Made by a program: the position numbers and the translations under genes. DNA of 64,000 nucleotides from positions 1-64,000 of the forward strand of contig NZ_JAGGLS010000008.1 in NCBI RefSeq assembly GCF_017874535.1. Reading direction: 5' to 3'. Source of the DNA: Anaerococcus nagyae. Lineage in GTDB: Bacteria; Bacillota; Clostridia; Tissierellales; Peptoniphilaceae. Within the stretch, counting starts at the first letter, position 1. Each line of letters starts with the position of its first letter. This document shows positions 23,405 to 33,589 of the stretch, piece by piece. The notes below the pieces were generated by a model. It did no database searches and had not been told where the DNA came from. It was given only the letters and a program-made list of their open reading frames with translations.

Positions 23405-24274
23405 CTAAAAACTTCTTCCTGCGCCACCACCACCAGTGGTACCTCCACCACCTGTAAATCCACCAGATGAACCAGATCCACCAAATGATGAGCCACCTCC
23501 AAATGAAGATGAGTTGCCCCATCCAGATCCTCTAAATGGATCGGATCCTCCATAACGGCGGTAAGAATTATATGGATTATTATAATATCCTCTTCTATAT
23601 CTACGCCCCGGTCTACCATAAAAGCTATATCTAGTAAACATATTACTTATAACTATGAATATAAAGAACATAAAGATAATTGTTCCTAAGCTAAGACCGC
23701 CACTATAAGATTCTGAATCAGCATCTAAGTAATAATCATAATCTCCAGTAAGTTCAACTCCATATTCATCTGCTATTTCACCTACTATAGCATTAAAACC
23801 CTCATTAATAGCCGCAGAATAACTCCCACTTTTTAGATTAGACATCATAAAGTTGTCTATAATTCTACCTACCTTACCATCATTAAGTCTTCCCTCGATA
23901 CCATAACCTGTAGAGATAAAGACTTCTCTTTTATTAGTAAAGTCATCTTGGGTAATAAGCATCAGTACACCATTTTTTTTATTTTTATCACCTATTGTCC
24001 AAGAATTAAATATCTTTGTAGCTAAATCACTTGCAGGTAAACCATCTGGATTCTTCATAGTTACCACTACTACTTGAGAACCTGTCTTTTGTTCAAGTTC
24101 TCTATTTGTCTTAGTAATATTTTCTTTGGTATCTTCATCAATCATACCTAAATCATCTAGATAAAAGCTATTTGGTGGACTTGGTATGGATGTATCTGCG
24201 AAAGAAACTAAAGGAAAAAATAAAAAGATTATCGAAAATATTAAATTGATTCTAAATGATTTTTCCCTTTTCAT
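23405..24274 (-). CDS. TPM-domain (YgcG-like) secreted/membrane protein
   Basis: A 289-residue protein with a signal peptide (residues 1-26), a TPM domain (~35-180: YLDDLGMIDEDTKENITKTN, TGSQVVVVTMKNPDG, GVLMLITQDD, GYGIEGRLNDGKVGRII), a membrane helix near 197-213, and a glycine/serine tail rich in GGSSFGGSG repeats. TPM proteins form membrane-associated partners of LemA-family proteins; the exact role is unsettled. It follows lemA by 8 bp, the usual pairing. Confidence 0.88.
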   Translation of the reverse strand: MKREKSFRINLIFSIIFLFFPLVSFADTSIPSPPNSFYLDDLGMIDEDTKENITKTNRELEQKTGSQVVVVTMKNPDGLPASDLATKIFNSWTIGDKNKKNGVLMLITQDDFTNKREVFISTGYGIEGRLNDGKVGRIIDNFMMSNLKSGSYSAAINEGFNAIVGEIADEYGVELTGDYDYYLDADSESYSGGLSLGTIIFMFFIFIVISNMFTRYSFYGRPGRRYRRGYYNNPYNSYRRYGGSDPFRGSGWGNSSSFGGGSSFGGSGSSGGFTGGGGTTGGGGAGRSF

Positions 24275-24282
24275 ATTTACTC

Positions 24283-24879
24283 CTATTTTTTATCAGAATT
24301 AAAGTCAACTGTTGGTGCATCTTGGGCTTTTTCACTAGCTTGAAAATATTCTGCCTCTTTATATCCTGTTATTCCTGCAATTAAATTGGTAGGAAATCTT
24401 TTCAAGTCCGAATTATATTCTTTTACTGCTTGGTTATAGTTGCCACGTTCTACAGAAATTCTATTTTCTGATCCTGCAAGTTCATCCATTAACTGTGTGT
24501 ATTGGGTATTTGCTTTTAAATCCGGATAATCTTCTGCAACAACATTTATCTCCCTAACAGCTTGACTAAGTTCTTCATTTGCTTCAGCAAGTTCTTTTGG
24601 AGAACTAGCATGATTAATACCTGCACGGGCTTCTGTTACTTTTGTAAGTGTTTCACCTTCATAGTCAGAATAACCTTTAACAGTATTTACTAAGTTAGGT
24701 ATGAGGTCTGCCCTTCTTTGCACAACATTTTGAACTTGAGCATAAGCTTCATTAACATTTTCTCGACTTCCTGCAAGTCTATTATAGGTTGGAACTATAA
24801 GTATCAATAAGGCAGCCACTATTATAAGTATGATTCCTACTGCTCCAATACCTTTTTTCTTACTATATTGTCTATTCAT
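24283..24879 (-). CDS. lemA: LemA family protein
   Basis: A 198-residue protein with an N-terminal membrane helix (~10-30), then a helical outside domain with NEAYAQVQNVVQRRADLIPNL (conserved LemA motif), and RFPTNLIAGITGYKEAEYFQA near the end. LemA proteins are widespread, co-occur with TPM-domain proteins, and have no agreed biochemical function. AAGGAGG lies before ATG 24879. It is first in a lemA-TPM-deoxyribosyltransferase unit. Confidence 0.92.
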   Translation of the reverse strand: MNRQYSKKKGIGAVGIILIIVAALLILIVPTYNRLAGSRENVNEAYAQVQNVVQRRADLIPNLVNTVKGYSDYEGETLTKVTEARAGINHASSPKELAEANEELSQAVREINVVAEDYPDLKANTQYTQLMDELAGSENRISVERGNYNQAVKEYNSDLKRFPTNLIAGITGYKEAEYFQASEKAQDAPTVDFNSDKK

Positions 24880-24905
24880 TTTTCCTCCTTAAGATATATA
24901 TAGTA

Positions 24906-25403
24906 TTAATACCCATTATATAAAATAACTTGATTTGATTTTATGCTATTTTGAACATCAATAATTCTTTGATTACTAGATCCTCTAAAAGTTAAAGTCA
25001 AATCTTTTTTTTCTTCTATAAATGGTCCATCTACTAAAATATCAATTAAGGTTAAAAGCTTTTTTGAATCTTCATTTTTTAATAAATCTTCAAATATAAA
25101 ACCAGAGTATATCCATATAGACTTATCTATTTGATTCTTTATTTCATCTACTATCTTATATAAGTCTGCTGCATGCTCAAACGGCTCACCACCTAGGACT
25201 GTAAGTCCTGCTACATTCGGATCATTTAAATATGATATAACTTCATTTGTTGTCGATTTTGTCCATATATTTCCAAAGTTAGGATCTTGATAATCTTTAT
25301 TAAAACAATTTTTACAATTAATATGACAACCAGTAACAAATATACTTGTTCTTATACCAGGACCATTAGCTATATCATATTTTCTAATTTGTCCATAATT
25401 CAT
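24906..25403 (-). CDS. nrdG: anaerobic ribonucleotide reductase activating protein
   Basis: A 165-residue radical SAM enzyme that installs the glycyl radical on NrdD. The cluster motif is CHINCKNC (Cys 26, 30, 33), preceded by IRKYDIANGPGIRTSIFVTG and followed by VLGGEPFEH. ATG 25403 overlaps the nrdD stop by 4 bp (ATGA). Longer in-frame readings run into nrdD and are rejected. Confidence 0.95.
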   Translation of the reverse strand: MNYGQIRKYDIANGPGIRTSIFVTGCHINCKNCFNKDYQDPNFGNIWTKSTTNEVISYLNDPNVAGLTVLGGEPFEHAADLYKIVDEIKNQIDKSIWIYSGFIFEDLLKNEDSKKLLTLIDILVDGPFIEEKKDLTLTFRGSSNQRIIDVQNSIKSNQVILYNGY

Positions 25404-27520
25404 ATGTGTAAAACCCTGGCTTTGATTTCTTTTGTTCGTCCTTCGTTCCAGAAATTTTCTCCTAAATATCCACAAGTTCTTCTTACAACTGTAAGAGTGC
25501 TCTTATCCTTATTTCCACAATTAGGGCAATACCATTCATTTCCATCATTTAATAAAATTTCACCATCAAATCCACATTTACTACAATAATCCGACTTGGT
25601 GTTAAATTCTGCATATTGAATATGATCATAAATATATTTTATCATTGTTAAAATAGCTTCTATATTATTTGTCATATTTGGTATTTCTGCATAAGAAATA
25701 CATCCACCAGTTGATAACGATTGAAATTCTGATTCAAAATCAAATTTTTCAAAAACAGATATTTCTTCTCTAACATCTACATGGAATGAATTCGTGTAAT
25801 AACCCTTATCTGTAACATCTTTAATTTCACCAAATCTTTTTTTATCTATGCTTGCAAATCTGTGAGTTAGGCTTTCTGCAGGTGTTCCATAAACAGCAAA
25901 AGCTATATCATACTCTTTGCTCCATTCTTCTTTCTTTTCATTTAATAGCTCCATAATTTTAAGTGCAAAAGCCTTTCCCTCTGGTCTTGTATGAGATTTA
26001 CCAGTAACTAGTATGCTAGCTTCATAAATTCCTATATAGCCTATTGTTACAGTAGCATAACCATTTTCCAAAAGTGTTTTTATAGGTGTATGCTTAGGAA
26101 GCCTTGCTATCGCTCCATGTTGAAAATGTATTGGAGAAGAATCACTTGTTACTTTTGCTAAGTGTTCGTATCTTAAAAGACCAACCTCTTTTACAAGTTC
26201 TAACCTTTTTTCTAGAATTTTAAAGAATTTTTCTTCATCATTTTTAGCAAGAATTCCAATTTGTGGAAGATTTATAGTGCATACTCCCATATTAAATCTT
26301 CCATCAAATTTATAATTACCGTCTTCATCTTTGTATGGAGGTAAAAATGCCCTACATCCCATTGGAGAAAAAATATTACCTTCGTAATTTTCTCTCATTT
26401 TCTCAGCTGAAATATAGTCTGGATACATTCTTTTTGCTGTACACTTTCCAGCAAGTTTTGTAAGATAATAAAATTTACTATCTTCTATTACGTTATTTTC
26501 ATCTAGTACATATATTAATTTCGGAAACGCTGGAGTAACATATACTCCTGCTTCGTTTTTAATTCCTTGTATTCTTTGTTTTAAAATTTCTTCTATAATT
26601 TTCACAGTCTCATTTAGATAAGGATCTTTTTCATCTGTATGCATAAAAAGAGTTACAAATGGTGCCTGTCCATTACTAGTCATTAGTGTATTTATTTGAT
26701 ATTGAATGGTTTGAATACCTGATTCTAAATCTTTTTTAGTCATTGCCTTAGCCATATCTAAAGCAGATTTTTCATCAGCTAAGGTTTGCTTACAAAGTCT
26801 TAAATTTTTATCATAAGACTTTTTAAGATAAGGGCTTAAGCAAGATATATTAATAGATTGACCTCCGTATTGATTAGATGCAATTTGTGCTATTATTTGA
26901 GTCATAACATTGCAAGCCACTTGAAATGACTTTGGACTTTCTATTAACTTTCCGTTAACAACCGTGCCATTGTCTAACATATTTTTCATATCTACTAGGC
27001 AACAATTAAAAATAGGTTGGATAAGATAATCTAGATCATGAATATGTATTGCTCCTGATTCATGAGCTTCTACTAAATGAGCAGGAATTAATTTTCTTTT
27101 TGCTATGTCTTTTGCTACTTCTCCTGCTATTAAATCTCTTTGAGTGGATGCTATCAAAGGATTTTTATTTGAATTTTCATCCATAACGTCAATATTTGTT
27201 TGATTCAGTAAGCCTAATATATCTTTATCAGAGGTATTTTGTTCTCTTTTGTAAGCTTGTATAGATTTATATGATTCATAGGCTCTAGCAGTCGCTGGAT
27301 TATTTTTGCTAATTAATTCATAATAGACTGCTTCTTCTATCTCATATATAGATATTTCATCTTTACTCTCAAACTTTTCTTTTATTATAAATGCTATCTC
27401 TTCTGGCTGACCTTTTACATATATGCCGCTTGGTGAATTCATAGCCTTTAGAATAGCAGAACTTATCTTTTCTTTATTAAAATCAACTTTTTTTCCATCT
27501 CTTTTTAATACCGTTGTCAT
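25400..27520 (-). CDS. nrdD: anaerobic ribonucleoside-triphosphate reductase
   Basis: A 706-residue class III reductase that makes dNTPs without oxygen. The N-terminal ATP-cone (VLKRDGKKVDFNKEKISSAI) is followed by the barrel domain, a zinc site CSKCGF/CPNCGN near residues 661-681, and the glycyl-radical loop RRTCGYLG near the C-terminus. nrdG overlaps its end. Two NrdR-type boxes lie just upstream, so the pair should be repressed when dATP/ATP signals are high. Confidence 0.96.
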   Translation of the reverse strand: MTTVLKRDGKKVDFNKEKISSAILKAMNSPSGIYVKGQPEEIAFIIKEKFESKDEISIYEIEEAVYYELISKNNPATARAYESYKSIQAYKREQNTSDKDILGLLNQTNIDVMDENSNKNPLIASTQRDLIAGEVAKDIAKRKLIPAHLVEAHESGAIHIHDLDYLIQPIFNCCLVDMKNMLDNGTVVNGKLIESPKSFQVACNVMTQIIAQIASNQYGGQSINISCLSPYLKKSYDKNLRLCKQTLADEKSALDMAKAMTKKDLESGIQTIQYQINTLMTSNGQAPFVTLFMHTDEKDPYLNETVKIIEEILKQRIQGIKNEAGVYVTPAFPKLIYVLDENNVIEDSKFYYLTKLAGKCTAKRMYPDYISAEKMRENYEGNIFSPMGCRAFLPPYKDEDGNYKFDGRFNMGVCTINLPQIGILAKNDEEKFFKILEKRLELVKEVGLLRYEHLAKVTSDSSPIHFQHGAIARLPKHTPIKTLLENGYATVTIGYIGIYEASILVTGKSHTRPEGKAFALKIMELLNEKKEEWSKEYDIAFAVYGTPAESLTHRFASIDKKRFGEIKDVTDKGYYTNSFHVDVREEISVFEKFDFESEFQSLSTGGCISYAEIPNMTNNIEAILTMIKYIYDHIQYAEFNTKSDYCSKCGFDGEILLNDGNEWYCPNCGNKDKSTLTVVRRTCGYLGENFWNEGRTKEIKARVLHI

Positions 27521-27548
27521 TTTATAAGCCTCCTACTTTTAAAGTAGT

Positions 27549-27594
27549 ATACCATATATAGTTCTGTAAGTAAATAATATACTATATATAGTAT
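27549..27594 (-). promoter_or_regulatory. tandem NrdR boxes upstream of nrdDG
   Basis: ATACTATATATAGTAT (27579-27594) is a perfect palindrome matching the NrdR box ACACTATATATAGTGT; ATACCATATATAGTTC (27549-27564) is a second, weaker one. Their centres are 30 bp apart, about three helical turns, the usual spacing for paired NrdR sites. They lie 29-74 bp upstream of ATG 27520. Confidence 0.8.
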
Positions 27595-27620
27595 ATTACA
27601 GCAAAAAACCAGGAATAAAA

Positions 27621-27656
27621 TAAGGATGTTGCTATTTAGACCATAGAACATCCTTA
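27621..27656 (-). terminator. terminator of the clpB operon
   Basis: TAAGGATGTT (27621-27630) and AACATCCTTA (27647-27656) form a 10-bp stem. On the minus strand it is followed by TTTTATT, 15 bp past the clpB stop. Confidence 0.8.
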
Positions 27657-27670
27657 TAAACTTAAATTAA

Positions 27671-30256
27671 TTAATTTTTCTTAAAAGTTAATTTTTTTTC
27701 ACTATCAACATCTAAAATAGCTGTATCTTTGGCCCCTATCTTTCCTTCAATAATAAGTTTACCAAGTTTTGTTTCAACATTTGTTTGTAAATATCTTTTT
27801 ACTGGTCTAGCACCAAATTCTACATCATAAGAATTAGCTAATATATACTCCTTAGCTGCTGGAGTAATTTCAAGCCCTATATCCAGATCTTTAAGTCTTT
27901 TTTTAATATCTTCTACTTGTAAATCAATAATATTGTATACTTGTTCACTTGTAAGCGGACTAAACATTACTATATCGTCGATCCTATTTAAAAACTCAGG
28001 CTTAAATGAAGCTCTAAGTGATTCTTCTACTAAGTTTTTATTTTCCTCATCAATAGAACCATCATCTTTTAATCCATCTAAAAGATAACTTGATCCTATA
28101 TTTGAAGTCATTATTATAATAGTATTTTTAAAGTCAACTGTCCTACCCATACTATCTGTAAGCCTACCATCATCTAAAACTTGTAACAATATATTAAATA
28201 CATCTGGATGAGCTTTTTCTATTTCATCAAATAAGATTACAGAATATGGCATGCGGCGAACTGCTTCTGTAAGTTGTCCACCTTCTTCATATCCTACATA
28301 TCCTGGTGCTGCTCCTATAAGTCTAGATACAGAATATTTTTCCATATACTCACTCATATCAATTCTTATCATGTGATTTTCATCATCAAACATAGCTTCA
28401 GATAAAGCCTTTGCAAGCTCTGTCTTTCCCACTCCTGTAGGGCCTAAGAATATGAATGAACCGATTGGTTTAGATTGATCTTTAAGACCAGATCTAGCTC
28501 TAATAATTGCATCTGAAACAGATTCTACTGCTTGATCTTGTCCTATTACTCTTTCGTGAAGTTTTTCTGGTAGATGAAGAATTTTGCTTCTTTCACTTTC
28601 TACAAGTTTAGAAACTGGTATACCTGTCCAATTACTTACTACATCTGCCACATCTTCATCTGTAACTTGTTCTTTTATAGAATCAGCATTATCATTTTGA
28701 GAAAGTTCACTTGCTTTTTTAAGCTTTTCTTCTAATGCTGGTAAAGTTCCATAACGCAATTCGGATAATTTTTCAAAATCATAATTACGTTCAGCTTGAT
28801 CTATCTCTACATTGACCTTATCTATTTCTTCTTTTATTTTTTTTACATCATCAATAGAAGATTTTTGTTCTTTCCATTTTAGAAAATCTTCGTCATATTT
28901 TTCAGATAAATCAGCCAATTCTTTTTCAAGAATAGCAAGTCTTTTCTTAGATGATTCATCCTCTTCTTTTTTAAGAGCAGTAATTTCAATTTGTAATTGA
29001 AGAAGCTTTCTCTTTTGTTCATCAAGATAAGTTGGCATAGTATCAATTTCTGTACGAACTGTTGCACAAGCCTCATCCATTAGATCTATTGCCTTATCTG
29101 GTAAAAATCTATCTGTGATGTATCTATCAGATAACTCTGCAGCTGCTATTACCGCACTATCTTGAATCCTAATACCATGAAATATTTCATACTTATCTTT
29201 GATTCCTCTAAGAATACTAATAGTATCCTCGATACTTGGCTCATTTACCATTACCTTTTGGAATCGTCTTTCAAGCGCACCATCTTTTTCTATATATTCT
29301 CTATATTCGTTTAAAGTTGTAGCACCTATAACTTTGATCTCTCCACGAGCAAGCATTGGTTTCATAATATTTGAAGCATCCATAGCCCCTTCTGATTTAC
29401 CAGCCCCTACTAAAGTATGGATTTCATCAATAAACATAATAATCTGTCCATCAGAATTTTGAACTTCTTCTAATACTGATTTAAGTCTTTCTTCAAATTG
29501 GCCACGGTATTTTGCTCCGGCTACTAATGATCCCATATCTAAAGAAAAGATAGTTCTACCTTGAAGTGGTTCTGGCACATCATTATTTACTATCCTTTGG
29601 GCAAGACCTTCTACTATTGCAGTTTTACCTACACCAGGATTACCGATTAATACTGGGTTATTTTTCTTACGGCGAGACAAAATTCTAAGTGCATTTCTAA
29701 TTTCACTATCACGACCTATTACAGGATCAATTTTTCCTTCTCTTGCTTCTTGAGTAAGATCTCTACCAAATTTTTCTAGGGGATTATTTGTTTCTTCTGG
29801 ATTATCTGTAGTTACTTTTTGACCTTTCCTGACCTTATCGATAGAACTTTTAAATTCTTTATACTTTAAGCCGTAACTTTTATTTACGTCACTTACTTGT
29901 GTTTTTTCATTAAGTAAGGCTGAGAATATATGTTCTACTGATACAAAGCTATCCCCCATAGCATTTGCTTCATCTTCACTTTTTAAAAGAATTCTAGTGA
30001 AAGTCTGAGTTGGATATATATTTGATCCACCACTAGCTTGAGGAAGTCTTTCCATAAGATCTTTTATTTCATTCTTATATGCATCATAATCTACCCCCAT
30101 AGTTTTAATTACTTGAGAAACTATGGAATTAAAATCTTCTATGAGAGCATAATTTAAATGTATTTCATTTACTTCGGGATTACTATTTTTAATAGCAATA
30201 TTATTAGCATCATTGATAGCTTCTGCTGATTTTTGTGTAAATTTATTATAGTCCAT
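27671..30256 (-). CDS. clpB: ATP-dependent chaperone ClpB
   Basis: An 861-residue disaggregase of the Hsp100 family. It has an N-terminal Clp-N domain, a first AAA+ module with GNPGVGKTA, a coiled-coil middle domain (~400-530), a second AAA+ with GPTGVGKTE (~600), and a C-terminal D2-small domain ending [14 protein letters not shown]. It pulls aggregated proteins apart together with DnaK/DnaJ. It lies 3 bp after the J-domain gene, so both should be made from one heat-inducible transcript. Confidence 0.96.
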   Translation of the reverse strand: MDYNKFTQKSAEAINDANNIAIKNSNPEVNEIHLNYALIEDFNSIVSQVIKTMGVDYDAYKNEIKDLMERLPQASGGSNIYPTQTFTRILLKSEDEANAMGDSFVSVEHIFSALLNEKTQVSDVNKSYGLKYKEFKSSIDKVRKGQKVTTDNPEETNNPLEKFGRDLTQEAREGKIDPVIGRDSEIRNALRILSRRKKNNPVLIGNPGVGKTAIVEGLAQRIVNNDVPEPLQGRTIFSLDMGSLVAGAKYRGQFEERLKSVLEEVQNSDGQIIMFIDEIHTLVGAGKSEGAMDASNIMKPMLARGEIKVIGATTLNEYREYIEKDGALERRFQKVMVNEPSIEDTISILRGIKDKYEIFHGIRIQDSAVIAAAELSDRYITDRFLPDKAIDLMDEACATVRTEIDTMPTYLDEQKRKLLQLQIEITALKKEEDESSKKRLAILEKELADLSEKYDEDFLKWKEQKSSIDDVKKIKEEIDKVNVEIDQAERNYDFEKLSELRYGTLPALEEKLKKASELSQNDNADSIKEQVTDEDVADVVSNWTGIPVSKLVESERSKILHLPEKLHERVIGQDQAVESVSDAIIRARSGLKDQSKPIGSFIFLGPTGVGKTELAKALSEAMFDDENHMIRIDMSEYMEKYSVSRLIGAAPGYVGYEEGGQLTEAVRRMPYSVILFDEIEKAHPDVFNILLQVLDDGRLTDSMGRTVDFKNTIIIMTSNIGSSYLLDGLKDDGSIDEENKNLVEESLRASFKPEFLNRIDDIVMFSPLTSEQVYNIIDLQVEDIKKRLKDLDIGLEITPAAKEYILANSYDVEFGARPVKRYLQTNVETKLGKLIIEGKIGAKDTAILDVDSEKKLTFKKN

Positions 30257-30259
30257 AAA

Positions 30260-31189
30260 CTACCCTCCTATTTCATCTAATTGTTGATATAACTTAATTG
30301 CTTCATCGGACAATTCTATTGGATTATCTATTATAATTTCAAGAAGCAAGTCTCCTTTATTTCCTTTTCTATCTTTATAACCGTATCCTTTAAGTCTAAT
30401 TTTTTGTCCAGAATTAATTTTTTCTGGAACATTAACCATTAAGCTCCCATTTAGTGTATCTACTTTTATTTTAGTTCCAAAATATGCTTTCCAAGGTGTG
30501 ATTTTTTCTTCTTGAATAATATCAATTCCATCTAACCTTCTATTTTCTTCGTCTTTTATAATAACTTTAGCTAAAATATATGCATTAATTCCATATTTTG
30601 AACCATCAATTTTTATTTTATTATTATTCTTAATTCCTGCTGGTACTTTAATCTCAACATTACTTGTAGTATCTTTATGTTTTATAGCTACATTTTTTTT
30701 AGTACCATTAAGGGCTTCATTTATAGTAATTTCTATCCTTGCATCCAAGGTTGATTTTTTCTTTGCATTAAAGTTTTTAGTTGATGCATTTGAAAACTTA
30801 CGAGAAGATCCTCTATTGTAGGTAGATTTTCCAAATCCTCCAAATAAACTATCAAAAAAGTCTGAAAATCCGCTATCACTGCCACTTGTATAAGTATAAG
30901 ATCCTCCACCAAAGTTTCCAAAATCAAATCCAAAGTCACTAGGATCGAAGTTTTGTCCTCCCGTAAAGTTGGCATTCTTTCCAAACTTATCATATTTTTT
31001 ACGTTTTTTAGGGTCTGATAAAACTTCGTAAGCTTCACTTATTTCGCTGAATTTATCTGCTGCATCTTTATCATCTGGATGAAGGTCTGGGTGATATTTC
31101 TTAGCAAGTTTTCTATAAGCTTTTTTTATATCAGCATCACTTGCTTTTTTATCTACTCCTAATACTTCATAATAATCTCTATATTTCAT
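30260..31189 (-). CDS. DnaJ-like co-chaperone (CbpA type)
   Basis: A 309-residue J-protein. The J domain occupies residues 1-70 with the HPD tripeptide in [11 protein letters not shown] (~33-35). A Gly/Phe/Ser-rich linker (~75-140) and two C-terminal substrate-binding domains follow. The zinc-finger region of type I DnaJ is absent, so this is a type II, CbpA-like protein. It is first in a dnaJ-like/clpB operon under a CtsR-type operator. GGAGG precedes ATG 31189. Confidence 0.92.
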   Translation of the reverse strand: MKYRDYYEVLGVDKKASDADIKKAYRKLAKKYHPDLHPDDKDAADKFSEISEAYEVLSDPKKRKKYDKFGKNANFTGGQNFDPSDFGFDFGNFGGGSYTYTSGSDSGFSDFFDSLFGGFGKSTYNRGSSRKFSNASTKNFNAKKKSTLDARIEITINEALNGTKKNVAIKHKDTTSNVEIKVPAGIKNNNKIKIDGSKYGINAYILAKVIIKDEENRRLDGIDIIQEEKITPWKAYFGTKIKVDTLNGSLMVNVPEKINSGQKIRLKGYGYKDRKGNKGDLLLEIIIDNPIELSDEAIKLYQQLDEIGG

Positions 31190-31215
31190 ACTACCTCCAC
31201 CATTTTAGATTATAA

Positions 31216-31268
31216 TTTGACCATCTCTGACCTTAATTAAATTATACTATGCTTATGTATATATTCAA
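31216..31268 (-). promoter_or_regulatory. heat-shock promoter with CtsR-type operator
   Basis: On the minus strand TTGAAT (31268-31263), a 16-bp spacer and TATAAT (31246-31241) form a promoter. Just downstream, GGTCAGA-GAT-GGTCAAA (31232-31216) matches the CtsR heptad repeat GGTCAAA-N3-GGTCAAA with one mismatch, placed to block initiation. Confidence 0.8.
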
Positions 31269-31332
31269 GCTCGAATGTATAATTTTTATATTAAGCTTAA
31301 TTATATTAATAAAAACAAAATAATTAATTAAA

Positions 31333-31348
31333 GCCTTCAAAAGAAGGC
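31333..31348 (-). terminator. terminator of apt
   Basis: On the minus strand GCCTTC-TTTT-GAAGGC is followed by TTTAATTAATT, 6 bp past the apt stop. Confidence 0.8.
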
Positions 31349-31353
31349 CTCAA

Positions 31354-31872
31354 TTAATGGTCATATTTGACTACAGATATTACTTTATAATCGTTTAAAA
31401 CATCTCTACCATTTAAATCTTCTAGTTCTATTAAAAATTCAAAGGCAGCAACTTCTGCACCAAGACTTTCAATTAAGTTAGCAGCAGCCTTTGCAGATCC
31501 ACCTGTTGCTATTAGGTCATCTACTATCACAACCTTCTCTCCAGGATTTAAGGCATCCTTATGCATCTCCAATTCATTTTCACCATATTCTAGGTCATAA
31601 GAAATTTTCTCAATTTCTCCTGGAAGCTTTCCTGGCTTTCTTATTGGTATAAATCCTTTATTTAATCTATCAGCAAGAGGAGCTCCAAATATAAAACCTC
31701 TAGATTCTATACCTACTATATAATCGAAGTCTAAGTCTTTTATTTCTTTTTCAAGTAAATCTAATGACTCTTCAAATGCTTCTTTATTTTTTAATAAAGT
31801 AGTAATATCCTTGAAAGATATACCTTCAATTGGGTAGCCTTCTATAACTCTAATTGTTGATTTAATATCCAT
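31354..31872 (-). CDS. apt: adenine phosphoribosyltransferase
   Basis: A 172-residue purine salvage enzyme converting adenine and PRPP to AMP. It opens IKSTIRVIEGYPIEGISFKDITTLL and has the flexible-loop RKPGKLPGE, EYGENELEMH, and the PRPP-binding motif VVIVDDLIATGGSAKA (~117-132). Length is standard. It is monocistronic, with a terminator directly downstream. Confidence 0.96.
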   Translation of the reverse strand: MDIKSTIRVIEGYPIEGISFKDITTLLKNKEAFEESLDLLEKEIKDLDFDYIVGIESRGFIFGAPLADRLNKGFIPIRKPGKLPGEIEKISYDLEYGENELEMHKDALNPGEKVVIVDDLIATGGSAKAAANLIESLGAEVAAFEFLIELEDLNGRDVLNDYKVISVVKYDH

Positions 31873-31960
31873 TATAATCCTCCAAATAAATTATACCCTA
31901 AATAATAACATCTATTCTGATATAATAATATTATACTCGTATAAAGAATAGGAGTTTTAT

Positions 31961-33289
31961 ATGCTAAATGAAAAGTTAGATAAATATTTAAAAAAAGATT
32001 ATTACCCCTTTCACATGCCTGGAGCAAAAAGGAGCTCAATATTACGAAATGATTTACCTTATAAAAGGGATATTACTGAAATAGATGGCTTTGATAATTT
32101 AAATAATCCAAAAGAAATTCTACATGATTTAGAATTAAGTCTATCTAATATTTATAATGTAAATGAATCTATAATATCAACAAATGGTTCAACTTGTGGT
32201 ATATTGGCTAGCATTCGCTCATTAACTTACAAAAATAAAAAAGTACTAATACAGAGAAGTTGCCATAAAGCTGTATATAATGCAATTGAAGTATTTAATC
32301 TTGACGTTGATTATATAGATATTGTCACAAATGAAATAAACGCTGTAATTAATATAGACTATGCAGGCTTAGAAAAAAAGTTAAATAATAATTGTTATGC
32401 TGCTGTTTTAATAACCTCACCGTCTTATGAAGGTTACGTTTTAGATTTAGATAAAATCTATGAATGGTGCAAGAAAAACAATACTCCATTAGTAGTGGAC
32501 TTAGCTCATGGCTCACATTTTATTTTAGAAGATTTTTATAGTACTGCTTTTGATATAGCTATTACATCATTTCACAAGAATTTATCGGGTTTAACTCCCT
32601 CAGCTGGTGTACTAATAAATAATAAGTCTTTAGCAAAAGAAATAAGACGAAATATGGCTATATTTCAAACATCCTCTCCATCTTATGTAATAATGCAATC
32701 TATAGATGAAATGATAGAAAATTTTGATAAATTCTCAATTTTGTATAAAGATTTAAATAAAAATTTAAATGACTTATATTCATTAGAATTAAAAAATTTA
32801 AAATTAATAGATAATATAATTAAAGATAAATCCAAAATTTTAATTTCAACAAAAAATACAAATATTAACGGAATAATCTTACAAAATCTTCTTAGAAAAG
32901 AAAAAATTGAAATAGAAATGGCTTATCCAAATTATTGCCTACTAATTTCAACAATCTTTGATAGTAAAAAAGGATTTGAAAGATTAAAAGAAGCTCTAAT
33001 TAGCATTGACAAGAGTATATACAAAATAGAAAATGATGTAAAGTTTTCTTATACAATTCCTAAGCAAGCTATTAAAATATCGGAGGCCATACTAATGGAT
33101 AGTAAAAATGTTACCCTATCCAATAGCTTAGATAAGATATCAGCCTGTTTTGTATATGCCTATCCACCTGGCATACCTTTAATTACTCCAGGCGAATTTA
33201 TAGACAATAGAATAATAGATAACATTAATCAACTTCAATCTAGTAATGTTTCTTTAAACATTGATAAATATATAAGAGTAATAAATTGA
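31961..33289 (+). CDS. Orn/Lys/Arg decarboxylase-like PLP enzyme (short form)
   Basis: A 442-residue fold-type I PLP enzyme related to the YaaO/SpeA short decarboxylases. It opens FHMPGAKRS; the pyridoxal region includes STNGSTCGILASIRS, VVDLAHGSHF and the lysine motif TSFHKNLSGLTPSAG (~204). The C-terminal region with AYPPGIPLITPGE is characteristic. It should decarboxylate a basic amino acid; which one cannot be told. TAGGAG precedes ATG 31961. The scfA promoter overlaps its stop codon. Confidence 0.85.
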   Translation: MLNEKLDKYLKKDYYPFHMPGAKRSSILRNDLPYKRDITEIDGFDNLNNPKEILHDLELSLSNIYNVNESIISTNGSTCGILASIRSLTYKNKKVLIQRSCHKAVYNAIEVFNLDVDYIDIVTNEINAVINIDYAGLEKKLNNNCYAAVLITSPSYEGYVLDLDKIYEWCKKNNTPLVVDLAHGSHFILEDFYSTAFDIAITSFHKNLSGLTPSAGVLINNKSLAKEIRRNMAIFQTSSPSYVIMQSIDEMIENFDKFSILYKDLNKNLNDLYSLELKNLKLIDNIIKDKSKILISTKNTNINGIILQNLLRKEKIEIEMAYPNYCLLISTIFDSKKGFERLKEALISIDKSIYKIENDVKFSYTIPKQAIKISEAILMDSKNVTLSNSLDKISACFVYAYPPGIPLITPGEFIDNRIIDNINQLQSSNVSLNIDKYIRVIN

Positions 33290-33314
33290 CAAATAAATCT
33301 ATAACTGTTAAGAT
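33286..33314 (+). promoter_or_regulatory. promoter of the SCIFF genes
   Basis: TTGACA (33286-33291) and TAAGAT (33309-33314) with 17-bp spacing. The -35 includes the TGA stop codon of the upstream decarboxylase gene, so scfA can be transcribed independently. Confidence 0.65.
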
Positions 33315-33362
33315 TAAAATGTATATTAGATACATACATATTTATATATGAGGAGAATATAT

Positions 33363-33512
33363 ATGAAAAGAATTGTAACACTTAATACAAGAAATCTCCA
33401 CAAAAGTAAAAAAGACGGCGGATGCGGTGAATGCCAAACATCTTGTCAATCAGCTTGTAAAACAAGTTGTGGAGTAGCTAACCAAGAATGTGTTAGCAAA
33501 AAGAATAAATAA
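33363..33512 (+). CDS. scfA: SCIFF ranthipeptide precursor
   Basis: A 49-residue ribosomal peptide. The leader MKRIVTLNTRNLHKSKK is followed by a core with six cysteines at 21, 24, 28, 32, 36 and 43 in GGCGECQTSC and ACKTSC segments, the near-invariant six-cysteines-in-forty-five pattern of Clostridia. The maturase encoded next makes sulfur-to-gamma-carbon thioether links at the cysteines. GAGGAG lies 7 nt before ATG 33363. A terminator follows directly, so only readthrough or a second promoter expresses the maturase, giving excess precursor. Confidence 0.96.
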   Translation: MKRIVTLNTRNLHKSKKDGGCGECQTSCQSACKTSCGVANQECVSKKNK

Positions 33513-33533
33513 GGGTTTAACCCTTATTTTTTT
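33511..33533 (+). terminator. terminator/attenuator after scfA
   Basis: AAGGGTTTAACCCTT (33511-33525) followed by an ATTTTTTTT run; the stem begins inside the scfA stop codon. Confidence 0.85.
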
Positions 33534-33589
33534 CTTTGATATTTCCTAGTGTTTTACTATAATTTTAATATAAATTTCAAGGAGAAAAT

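Noticed and set aside
23397-23522. Tryptophan-rich N-terminal extension of the deoxyribosyltransferase frame
   Set aside because: It is a shadow of the glycine-rich 3' end of the TPM-domain gene; the ATG at 23396 has its own ribosome site and gives the family N-terminus.
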